From the NCBI GenBank assembly GCA_007129655.1, contig SKVC01000116.1, positions 1 through 6,302 of the forward strand: a stretch of DNA of 6,302 bases, in the 5' to 3' direction. The notes under the pieces are model-generated. The model saw only the letters and a list, made by a program, of their open reading frames with translations. It made no database searches and was not told the origin of the DNA. The translations under genes and the position numbers were made by a program. Shown piece by piece: positions 1 through 5,830 of this stretch; position 1 is the first letter of the stretch, and each line of letters begins with the position of its first letter. Origin of the DNA: Thermoplasmata archaeon (GTDB taxonomy: Archaea > Thermoplasmatota > Thermoplasmata > Halarchaeoplasmatales > Halarchaeoplasmataceae).

Positions 1-105
1 GCCTACGAAGGTAGCTTTGCTACCTGAGCTGTGGGAATTTATTCCCGCAAGGCCAGTCTGAGCTAAGTCGGGGCGTGTGATGATGTTATCACCATTTGTT
101 ATATA
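1..105 (+). ncRNA. Possible 3' portion of an unidentified structured RNA, truncated by the window edge
   Basis: This stretch is visibly richer in GC than the AT-rich sequence after it and has three consecutive hairpins: GGTAGC/GCTACC at 10-24 with a 3-base loop; GTGGGAA/TTCCCGC at 31-48 (7 pairs, one G-U); and GTGAT/ATCAC at 77-92. A T-rich, AT-only-like run (about 94-115) follows, as expected at an archaeal RNA 3' end. No convincing reading frame covers it. The strand is assumed to be plus because the T-rich tract lies on the right. I could not match it to the 16S, 5S, SRP or RNase P landmarks I know. The segment around 64-80 faintly recalls a 23S 3' end, but not enough to call. It may be a structured leader, an intergenic RNA, or the end of a larger gene to the left. 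Confidence 0.3.
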
Positions 106-165
106 TCATTTTCGTTCAAAATGGTAATATTGAACAATAAAATCATATACTAGTTTAAAGATGTG

Positions 166-176
166 GTCTATATATC
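166..176 (+). promoter_or_regulatory. TATA-box-like promoter of the 199-1214 gene pair
   Basis: The run TCTATATATC centres about 27 bases before the ATG at 199. That is the distance from an archaeal TATA box to the transcription start, so the mRNA would begin at or within a few bases of the ATG and be leaderless. No Shine-Dalgarno-like sequence precedes that ATG, which fits. The call rests on motif and spacing only. Confidence 0.5.
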
Positions 177-198
177 CACAATCATTTAAGTGATCTAC

Positions 199-450
199 AT
201 GCCAAATAAAGTTTTCAACGTGGTAGTAAAAGAATTGGAGTTCGTAGGGGATATCCTTTCCTTCGGAATAACAAAAAAGGCTGTCATCAGTCAAGGCTCT
301 ACCCCGGATGATGTAACTGTTTCAATCATGAAAAAGGCTCTGTTAAACCATATCGTACCATCTCTCTATGATTTCATGTCAAAAAAGAAAGCTGAGAATT
401 GGAAAAATCAAACCCTAAAAAAACTTAAAAAAATGGAGGCTGTAAAATGA
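199..450 (+). CDS. Small soluble protein of unknown function, coupled to a membrane sensor-like protein
   Basis: This 83-residue protein has no family I recognise. It opens MPNKVFNVVVKELEFVGDIL, continues through a predicted helical middle (STPDDVTVSIMKKALLNHIV, about residues 31-50), and ends in a lysine-rich helix (about 59-83) rich in K, E and N. There is no signal peptide or membrane segment. I chose the ATG at 199 rather than the in-frame GTG at 190 because a TATA-like element lies about 27 bases upstream, suggesting a leaderless start. The stop codon overlaps the start of the next gene as ATGA (447-450), so the two are almost certainly co-translated. I infer that it is a cytoplasmic partner of the membrane protein, perhaps in signalling, but nothing in the sequence proves it. 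Two A7 runs (417-423, 427-433) near the end are possible slippage sites. Confidence 0.75.
   Translation: MPNKVFNVVVKELEFVGDILSFGITKKAVISQGSTPDDVTVSIMKKALLNHIVPSLYDFMSKKKAENWKNQTLKKLKKMEAVK
435..439 (+). promoter_or_regulatory. Shine-Dalgarno site GGAGG for the membrane protein gene
   Basis: GGAGG lies seven bases before the ATG at 447, inside the end of the preceding gene. It fixes the start at 447 and, with the ATGA overlap, indicates translational coupling of the two genes. Confidence 0.75.
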
Positions 451-1214
451 AATTAAATATGGATGATTTATCTGAGAGTAAATTAACTTCTTCACACGCA
501 ATCGAAAACATGTTCATCTTTTTGATCGCAATATCTCTACTTTCTTTTTCTTTAGTCTCATTTGTTGGTGGCGGTTGGCTAATAGACCGAGTGGTTGGCG
601 CCTCCTCCATAGCTATAGCGGTAACTACATTTGCTTATACTTTTTCTCTTTACGGTATCAAGAGCAAAGAAGGCTGGGTTTGGCTAATTCTATCAATATC
701 TCTTTTACTCGTTCTAGCGGGAAATATTTCCGATGCATTGGGCTACAGCTTAGCTTATTTCATACTCCGCTTTATTTCGATACCCGCCATGATCGGTGGC
801 CTCATGTTAAAATTGAAAATCGCAGGTTTAGAAATAGAAAGGAACGAACAAACTATCGTAGGCATCGCATTCTTAGGCTGGACCCTTCTAACCGTGGTAT
901 CGGCGGTACTACCTGCTCTTGAAGGTGGTTTTAATTGGGAGACGGATATGTATGCGATCTTCGCCTTTGCAGAACTATTTGCGGTGCTCATGGCCATGCT
1001 AGTTATACTGACGATAAGAGGCCGTGGATGGTATTACATAGCCTCTGGACTGACATTGATCGCCATGGGCGATATATTCCATCCGTTGGCGCAAGCGAAC
1101 GATTTGATCTACCCTGGCTCTCCGGTTAGATTGCTATGGTATGTAGGTCTTCTAGTCGGCGCCTTCGGTGCCTATCATCAGCGAAAACAACACCTTAAGA
1201 TGATGGCTCTTTGA
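447..1214 (+). CDS. Polytopic membrane protein, sensor-domain-like (about eight segments)
   Basis: This is a 255-residue integral membrane protein. Hydrophobic segments fall near residues 21-41, 50-70, 77-92, 100-123, 136-156, 168-190, 194-211 and 226-244. The tail is short and basic (QRKQHLKMM), and there is no kinase, receiver or output domain. The last two segments carry a pattern, MGDIFHPLAQ followed by YPGSPVRLLWYVG and GAYHQRK, that I associate with the multi-helix membrane input region of archaeal and bacterial histidine kinases and related sensors. That similarity is from memory, not from a search. With no output domain attached, the 83-residue product just upstream, overlapping by ATGA, is the obvious candidate partner. 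The start at 447 is supported by GGAGG seven bases upstream. The 3' end overlaps the convergent protease gene by 20 bp. It is a confident gene; ligand and role are unknown. Confidence 0.88.
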   Translation: MKLNMDDLSESKLTSSHAIENMFIFLIAISLLSFSLVSFVGGGWLIDRVVGASSIAIAVTTFAYTFSLYGIKSKEGWVWLILSISLLLVLAGNISDALGYSLAYFILRFISIPAMIGGLMLKLKIAGLEIERNEQTIVGIAFLGWTLLTVVSAVLPALEGGFNWETDMYAIFAFAELFAVLMAMLVILTIRGRGWYYIASGLTLIAMGDIFHPLAQANDLIYPGSPVRLLWYVGLLVGAFGAYHQRKQHLKMMAL

Positions 1215-2346
1215 ACCATTCTTTAGCCATATCTAAACGTTTTCCGGGTGCAGGATGAGAGTAGAAAAGAACTTCAACGATACGTTTGGGTCTGATCTCT
1301 GCAAGGTCGATATCTGACAATCTTTTAAAGGCTGATATCATTATTCTTGGGTCGCGAATGGCCTGCAGTGCAAAAATATCCGCTTTACGTTCTCGGTGAC
1401 GACTGTATGCAAGTGTGATTGGATCGATAAAACTGTAAAGCCCGTAAAGTATCAATAAAAACAAGGGCAAGTGAAAGATATTGTCAAAGCTGGCCCAATT
1501 GGTAAAAATGCGATCGACAAAGAAAAATACAGGAAAGATAAGTAAACCTTCGAGAACAATATATCTTAAAACATCGTGGTTGGCATAATGTCCCATCTCG
1601 TGAGCAACGACGCCCTCGACTTCCTTTCTGTGAAATTTATCTAACAATGTATCAAACAAATAGATCCTCTTGCTCTTACCCATGCCAGCAAATCCAGCAT
1701 TCGCTTTTTCCGTCTTATCGCTCGCATGAACTTTGACTACCTTTTCCACACCTTTTACACCGTTATCCTCAGCCATACGCTTCAACCTCGCGCTGAGCTC
1801 TTCATCTTCCAATATCTCCGTTTTAAAGAATAGAGGCATCAACACAAGATGCGCAATGTTGGACATAATACCCATGAAGGCGAACAATATCAATCCTGCA
1901 AATAGCCACCATCTTTCAGGATACGTTCTTCCCAGATAAAAAACGCCTGTTATAAGAGGTGTGGTTATAAGTAAAGATATCGACAAAGATTTAACCTGGT
2001 CCTTTATCCAATCAGGTACACTCTGATTACTTAGACCATAATCGTGTTCCATTTTGAAACCGGAATAGAATGATATCGGCAAACCGGCTAAAAAAACCAG
2101 AGCCATCAATGCTATAACGTATAGAATCGCTACCATCCAGTAACCCGATAAAGGTGTACCTGCGAGAATGGAGGATATATTCGTTTCCAACCGATTTGAG
2201 AATGATGAAAAATAAACCAACGATAGAAAAACCACAGGTAATAATACACCCTGGAATAGTCCTATCATAAGTTTTTGTTTTGAGTAAATTTGCGCAATTT
2301 TTCTCCTTTTCGCGTCGAATTCGTAGGGAAAATCAGGTTCTTCCAT
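1195..2346 (-). CDS. M48-family membrane zinc metalloprotease, Ste24/CaaX-protease type
   Basis: This is a 383-residue intramembrane-anchored zinc endopeptidase. The catalytic HEMGH motif (H249, E250, H253) lies in VVAHEMGHYANHD. The third zinc ligand is probably E319 in SRHRERKAD, with D323 four residues later, as in the ExxxD motif of M48 enzymes. NAGFAGMGKSKRIYLFDTLL (217-235) matches the conserved Ste24 strand region preceding the active site. SGFKMEHDYGLSNQS (95-109) matches the M48 amino-terminal membrane domain. Hydrophobic segments fall near 27-46, 69-93, 122-139, 147-172, 262-282 and 290-310. Ste24 in eukaryotes trims prenylated proteins. In archaea the substrates are unknown, and membrane protein quality control is equally likely. 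It is the last gene of a three-gene operon, six bases after the UbiD stop. The weak GAGTGA upstream of the ATG is a poor ribosome-binding site, suggesting reinitiation. The end overlaps the convergent gene. Confidence 0.93.
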   Translation of the reverse strand: MEEPDFPYEFDAKRRKIAQIYSKQKLMIGLFQGVLLPVVFLSLVYFSSFSNRLETNISSILAGTPLSGYWMVAILYVIALMALVFLAGLPISFYSGFKMEHDYGLSNQSVPDWIKDQVKSLSISLLITTPLITGVFYLGRTYPERWWLFAGLILFAFMGIMSNIAHLVLMPLFFKTEILEDEELSARLKRMAEDNGVKGVEKVVKVHASDKTEKANAGFAGMGKSKRIYLFDTLLDKFHRKEVEGVVAHEMGHYANHDVLRYIVLEGLLIFPVFFFVDRIFTNWASFDNIFHLPLFLLILYGLYSFIDPITLAYSRHRERKADIFALQAIRDPRIMISAFKRLSDIDLAEIRPKRIVEVLFYSHPAPGKRLDMAKEWFKEPSS

Positions 2347-2352
2347 ATAATA

Positions 2353-3627
2353 TCACTCTATTTCTGCTCGTTTGAACATACTGGCGTCAAAACCTTCTCT
2401 AGGGCGAGTAGCATCCAGACCGTACTTTGTTATTATCCCAGGTGTACGTGCACTCGGATCTAGGGTACTACCTTTCTGGTTTTCCATAACTGTCATATCT
2501 CTGTCCGCCTGAAATCTTGTGGCTACCGCCCATTCTACCTGTGTATCATCATGAATATCTATATCATCGTCCACGATTATCACTCGTTTCATTGATTTAT
2601 GTGCATCAAAGGCAGTTTTTATCGCCTTCAAACCATCGTCTTCGTTTTCTTTATATATCGATACAACACCGTGTAGCCAGGAACAACCACCTTCCGTCAA
2701 TCGGAGGTCTTTAACCTTAACCACCCTTTTTAGATCACGTTTCATGGCGGATTCCCGGGGAAGCCCCATGAGTAAAAAGTGCTCGTTTCCTCCCGGAAGT
2801 AGGGAATGGTATACAGGATAGTCCTTATGCCACACCCTATCTATCTCCACGATAGGCTGTATCCTTTCATGATCATAAGTACCGGTTATATCAACAAATG
2901 GACCTTCTGGCCCGTTCTTATGCGTGATCCGACCTTCTAGAAGATATTCCGCATGTGCCGGTACTAAATTACCGTTTTCCATACGTGCAACTTCAACCCT
3001 TCCCCCCATGGTATTTTTTCTTAGAGCACTTGCAACTTTTAGTTCATCGATCCCATAATCAACAGATGTGGCTGCCGGAAGGAGTATGGAAGGACACAAA
3101 CCGATGGCCATGCAGAAGTACAATTCTTCATCCCTTTCCTTTGCAATATTATACATCTTAAAGAGATCCCGTTCTACCAGCCTTATGGAAAATGTGTTCT
3201 TACCTGTGAGCATCATCCTATGAAAAGATAGATTACGTTCACCGTTTATCTCGGCAAAAGCAACCCCTGAAGTGATGTATCTACCACCGTCGCCCGGATA
3301 GTACTTAGGTATCGGAAGTTTTGTGAGATCCACTTCCTCTATGCAGTTATTTAGTATGGGAGGCCCTTGAATTTCTTTTGGTGATATCGGGGAATCTACA
3401 GCTTGAGCAAGATGATCTACTATTTCGTGCTTTTCTATACCCATCGCCCGTGCCAATCTTTTTCTTGTGGCGAAAAGGTTTACAACGAGCGGTCCTCCTG
3501 GAAAATTAGGAAAATAAATGGGTGTTTTTGGTTTTTTTAAAGCCTCTCTTGTTACATCAAGTTCGACCTCTACCGATCTTTCGATAACATCTTTTTCAAA
3601 ATTATCCACATAATAGCTCAGTGACAT
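2353..3627 (-). CDS. UbiD-family decarboxylase, probable anhydromevalonate phosphate decarboxylase
   Basis: This 424-residue protein belongs to the UbiD family of prenylated-FMN-dependent (de)carboxylases, full length for the family. R137 and E241 are 104 residues apart, as are catalytic R173 and E277 of fungal Fdc1. D246 stands where Fdc1 has E282, and N132 matches the metal/cofactor-binding asparagine five before the arginine. E195 may be a second metal ligand, while the usual histidine seems replaced by E152 (IRLVERDLF). The amino half (TRKRLARAMG, 54-63) and the tail (GSTLDPSA, GLDATRP, then FKRAEIE) have the archaeal form. In Aeropyrum an archaeal UbiD protein is anhydromevalonate phosphate decarboxylase, which makes isopentenyl phosphate for archaeal lipids. 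I infer that role here; a different substrate is possible. The UbiX flavin prenyltransferase it would need is not in the window. It is second in the operon, two bases after the preceding stop. Confidence 0.93.
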   Translation of the reverse strand: MSLSYYVDNFEKDVIERSVEVELDVTREALKKPKTPIYFPNFPGGPLVVNLFATRKRLARAMGIEKHEIVDHLAQAVDSPISPKEIQGPPILNNCIEEVDLTKLPIPKYYPGDGGRYITSGVAFAEINGERNLSFHRMMLTGKNTFSIRLVERDLFKMYNIAKERDEELYFCMAIGLCPSILLPAATSVDYGIDELKVASALRKNTMGGRVEVARMENGNLVPAHAEYLLEGRITHKNGPEGPFVDITGTYDHERIQPIVEIDRVWHKDYPVYHSLLPGGNEHFLLMGLPRESAMKRDLKRVVKVKDLRLTEGGCSWLHGVVSIYKENEDDGLKAIKTAFDAHKSMKRVIIVDDDIDIHDDTQVEWAVATRFQADRDMTVMENQKGSTLDPSARTPGIITKYGLDATRPREGFDASMFKRAEIE

Positions 3628-3629
3628 CT

Positions 3630-4388
3630 TTAATCTAACTCCAGTTTTTTAAAATCAACGTTCATCGTTGTGGTATTTACCATAACGTAATTCCCCTCGG
3701 ACAGTGGGCCGGGATCTATAGTAACACAATCGTCTATTATCTTCATACCGTTTTCCGGAGATACCATACCATAAAAAAGCATCTTGGGACGGAGCAATTC
3801 GATCAGTTCATCTACATAGACAGAGCCGGGAACCGGTGGCTTTTCTCTATTCAGAGTAGGAGGTGTATGGAACAACAATATCTTTTCCTGTTTGAACCCT
3901 CTAAGATTCTCCATTTTGCTGATCACCGAATCTCTGTCAATACGGCATTCAAAAAATTCTTCGTTATCGTCTGCTATAAGGCCTCCACACCCACTGAAAA
4001 GTATCCCCTCTATTTGGGCGAATTTTAGATGCAGATGACGGATATTTTGATAATTTGATATGTCCGATAATACAGCTTCATAAAGCCCTTGGGGACAATC
4101 GGTTCTTCCCGGTATGATAAGACATTGAGTATCCACTTTAGCTATGAAGTCGAAGAACGTCTCAAAATCTTCTCTTTTCTTTTTTCGCTCTTGGAATAGA
4201 ACCTCTTTCGTTCTATCCGGTTTTCGTTCTTCTTGTCTTGCGGCTTCAATCTCTTTTATGTGTTCATCACCACTGGTGATACCGCCGGCGAACAATAGTA
4301 CTTCAGGTTCCTTTTCCTTGATCACCTTATTTAAAGGTTCGAGATAGGCTTTTGCGCCCATATAATCGGAAATGGCAATTATTCTCAT
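3630..4388 (-). CDS. Calcineurin-like phosphoesterase-fold protein with degenerate metal site
   Basis: This 252-residue protein has the order of motifs of a calcineurin-like metallophosphoesterase of the archaeal Icc-related type. These are an initial ISDYMG (6-11), AGGITSG (35-40), PGRTDCP (93-99), SGCGGLIA (132-139), LLFHTPPTL (171-179), then YGMVSPENG (206-214) and DPGPLSEGNYV (225-235). In active enzymes these read DxHG, GDxxD, GNxD, HxPP and GHxH. Here D8 and H174 are kept, but the first His is M10, the GD aspartate is G36, the GN asparagine is R95, and GHxH has become GMVS. Residues 44-75 are a charged, probably coiled-coil insert. I infer a non-catalytic scaffold or regulator rather than a hydrolase, though a different substrate chemistry cannot be excluded. 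It is the first gene of the operon with UbiD and the M48 protease. The ATG at 4388 has a TATA-like element about 29 bases upstream. Confidence 0.88.
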   Translation of the reverse strand: MRIIAISDYMGAKAYLEPLNKVIKEKEPEVLLFAGGITSGDEHIKEIEAARQEERKPDRTKEVLFQERKKKREDFETFFDFIAKVDTQCLIIPGRTDCPQGLYEAVLSDISNYQNIRHLHLKFAQIEGILFSGCGGLIADDNEEFFECRIDRDSVISKMENLRGFKQEKILLFHTPPTLNREKPPVPGSVYVDELIELLRPKMLFYGMVSPENGMKIIDDCVTIDPGPLSEGNYVMVNTTTMNVDFKKLELD

Positions 4389-4413
4389 TTTATAAGATAT
4401 AGAGTCATAAGGT

Positions 4414-4420
4414 AATATAG
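4414..4420 (-). promoter_or_regulatory. TATA-like promoter of the minus-strand operon
   Basis: Read on the minus strand, CTATATT lies about 26-32 bases before the ATG at 4388, giving a start with a leader of only a few bases. It is one half of a divergent promoter region with purM. Confidence 0.45.
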
Positions 4421-4447
4421 ATTTTGTTTGCCGATGTGATGGTAAAG

Positions 4448-4457
4448 AAATATATAT
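4448..4457 (+). promoter_or_regulatory. TATA box of purM
   Basis: AAATATATAT is centred about 25 bases before the ATG at 4478. This is the canonical archaeal TATA-to-start spacing and implies a leaderless purM transcript. It also argues against the ATG at 4424, which lies upstream of this element. Confidence 0.55.
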
Positions 4458-4477
4458 CTTGGATTTATTTCCCCATT

Positions 4478-5473
4478 ATGTCCGGGATGACTTATAGGGA
4501 AGCCGGTGTCGATATCGATGAAGAAGAAAACGCTATCTCTGCCTTAAAAGGTGCTCTGAATTTTGTCAGAGAAGGCTTCGGAAAACCGTTGAAGAGTGAA
4601 TTTACCGGTCTTGTGGATTTTGGTGAATACGCTCTATCACTTTGCACAGATGGTGTAGGGACCAAGCTGTTGATAGCCGATGCCGTTGAAAAATGGGACA
4701 CTATAGGAATAGACTGTATGGCCATGAACGTAAATGATACCATCTGCCAGGGAGCAGAACCCATCGCATTCGTTGATTACCTGGCGGTGGAGAAGCCGGA
4801 TTCTAAACTTATGGTGGAGATCGGTAAGGGATTACGAAACGGTGCCGAGATGGCTAACATCACCATTATCGGTGGTGAAACGGCAACACTCGGAGATATC
4901 GTGAAGGGATTCGACCTTGCGGGAACCGCACTTGGATTCGTTAAAAAAGAAGATATAATCGACGGAAAGGATGTAGTTCCGGGAGACCGTATCATCGGAC
5001 TTCCAAGCTCGGGAGTTCATTCCAACGGATATACGCTTGTTAGAAAGATAGTCGAAAGATCCGGATATGATTATGGTGATGAACTTGAATTTGGTGTGTT
5101 GGGCGAAGTGTTATTGGAACCGACCACGATATATGTGCGAGATGTCGTCAGAGCGTTAAAAAAATACAATATCAAAGGCATGGCCAACATCACCGGCGGA
5201 GGACTGAGAAATATCAATCGTATAAACAACGAGTACGGTTACTTTATAGACTATCCTCTCGAACCTCAACCGATATTCGGATTCCTACAGAAACACGGTG
5301 AGGTAAGCGATCGCGAGATGTACCAGACCTTCAACATGGGCATGGGATTCTGCCTGATAGTATCAGAAGAAGAAGCACACGATGCAGCTGACTTTTTGAA
5401 AGGTAAAGTGGTGGGAAAAGTTGTGAGGGAAAAGGGAGTTCGTCTTCCGTCTAAGAATTTAGAGTATGAATGA
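4478..5473 (+). CDS. purM: Phosphoribosylformylglycinamidine cyclo-ligase (AIR synthetase)
   Basis: PurM (EC 6.3.3.1) closes the imidazole ring of formylglycinamidine ribotide using ATP, giving aminoimidazole ribotide in cytosolic de novo purine synthesis. From the chosen start it is 331 residues, normal for the family. Landmarks in order are MTYREAGVDIDEEE at the amino end; CTDGVGTKLLIAD (56-68) with the DGVGTK signature; IDCMAMNVNDTICQGAEP (78-95); GGETA (132-136); GLPSSGVHSNGYTLV (174-188); ITGGGLRN (238-245); and TFNMGMGF (284-291). These are the nucleotide-binding and subunit-interface motifs of the PurM/PurL superfamily. I start at 4478 (MSGMTYREAG) because a TATA box sits 25 bases upstream. 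4487 is a near alternative. An ATG at 4424 would add an 18-residue extension foreign to the family. It is divergent from the UbiD operon and closely followed by a possible microprotein gene. Confidence 0.96.
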   Translation: MSGMTYREAGVDIDEEENAISALKGALNFVREGFGKPLKSEFTGLVDFGEYALSLCTDGVGTKLLIADAVEKWDTIGIDCMAMNVNDTICQGAEPIAFVDYLAVEKPDSKLMVEIGKGLRNGAEMANITIIGGETATLGDIVKGFDLAGTALGFVKKEDIIDGKDVVPGDRIIGLPSSGVHSNGYTLVRKIVERSGYDYGDELEFGVLGEVLLEPTTIYVRDVVRALKKYNIKGMANITGGGLRNINRINNEYGYFIDYPLEPQPIFGFLQKHGEVSDREMYQTFNMGMGFCLIVSEEEAHDAADFLKGKVVGKVVREKGVRLPSKNLEYE

Positions 5474-5480
5474 CGGCTAG

Positions 5481-5567
5481 ATGATGTCACAGTTCGTTTC
5501 GAAATTCGAAATGTTCCCAACCTATATCTATGATGATGAACAATTTATAGTTAGAATATCACGATAA
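5481..5567 (+). CDS. Candidate 28-residue microprotein downstream of purM
   Basis: This short frame opens MMSQFVSKFE and ends EQFIVRISR, with an acidic, aromatic middle (YIYDDE). It begins seven bases after the purM stop (a second ATG follows at 5484). It ends at 5567, exactly where an unbroken pyrimidine run typical of an archaeal terminator begins. That fit between frame and transcript boundaries is the main evidence. The predicted peptide alternates hydrophobic and charged residues, as a small folded or peptide-binding element might. There is no good Shine-Dalgarno site, so translation would depend on coupling to purM. I recognise no family. A chance frame of 28 codons is quite possible in AT-rich DNA, so this is a hypothesis. 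A near-palindrome (5497-5511) lies inside it. Confidence 0.35.
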   Translation: MMSQFVSKFEMFPTYIYDDEQFIVRISR

Positions 5568-5602
5568 TTTCTCCTCCCCTCCCTTTTTTCTTTACCCTTT
5601 CA
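5568..5602 (+). terminator. Pyrimidine-rich terminator after purM
   Basis: Positions 5568-5593 are 26 consecutive pyrimidines including a run of six T (5584-5589). After one A, CCCTTTC follows to 5601. Archaeal RNA polymerase terminates at such T-rich tracts without needing a hairpin, so this probably ends the purM transcript. It lies just before the promoter of the next small gene. Confidence 0.55.
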
Positions 5603-5607
5603 ATCGG

Positions 5608-5622
5608 GCGAAACTTTTATTA
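5608..5622 (+). promoter_or_regulatory. BRE/TATA-like promoter of the 56-residue gene
   Basis: GCGAAACTTTTATTA resembles the archaeal BRE (CGAAA) plus a TATA-like core. Transcription would start about 25 bases downstream, near 5640, leaving a leader of about 20 bases that contains the AGGTGG site. Confidence 0.5.
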
Positions 5623-5649
5623 AGATGTACCTTGCAGATGATTTAACAT

Positions 5650-5655
5650 AGGTGG
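5650..5655 (+). promoter_or_regulatory. Shine-Dalgarno site AGGTGG
   Basis: AGGTGG lies four bases before the ATG at 5660. AGGTG pairs with the CACCT of the archaeal 16S 3' end. It is the main evidence that the short frame after it is translated. Confidence 0.65.
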
Positions 5656-5659
5656 AAAA

Positions 5660-5830
5660 ATGGAAGAGACCATGTGCAGCATCGAAATAATAAGTGATAC
5701 CCCGGAATATATCGCCAAAGTACAGACCGCATCGGGACGGTATAAAGAATACAAGAACGAAAATTTTGAACTCTTACTCGCTTTAGTATACGAGGATCTG
5801 CAGGAAGAGATGGAAGCCGCTATAATGTAA
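5660..5830 (+). CDS. Small acidic protein (56 residues), function unknown
   Basis: This short gene encodes a 56-residue acidic protein: MEETMCSIEIISDTPEYI at the amino end, KVQTASGRYKEYKN in the middle, then a helix-like ELLLALVYEDLQEEMEAAIM at the end. The first part reads as a beta strand (SIEIIS) and loop, the last 20 residues as an amphipathic acidic helix, so a small strand-helix fold is plausible. There is one Cys (residue 6), no signal peptide and no membrane segment. Its own expression signals support it: a CGAAA plus TTTTATTA promoter, a short leader, and AGGTGG four bases before the ATG. The terminator-like pyrimidine tract upstream separates it from purM. I do not recognise the family. 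It could be a conserved archaeal small protein or a regulator, and I assign no function. Confidence 0.75.
   Translation: MEETMCSIEIISDTPEYIAKVQTASGRYKEYKNENFELLLALVYEDLQEEMEAAIM

Noticed and set aside
77..83. GTGATGA resembles the C box of a C/D sRNA
   Set aside because: CTGA D-box-like sequences (24-27, 58-61) lie upstream instead of downstream, and none follows at a suitable distance.
60..93. Faint resemblance to a 23S rRNA 3' end
   Set aside because: Only a short stretch is similar, and the terminal sequence that should pair with the 23S 5' end is absent.
106..294. Minus-strand frame of 62 codons opposite the first gene
   Set aside because: It has no promoter or ribosome-binding site, and it overlaps a better-supported plus-strand gene coupled by ATGA.
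4424..4477. Upstream ATG start for purM
   Set aside because: It would place the TATA box inside the gene and add an 18-residue hydrophobic extension unlike PurM.
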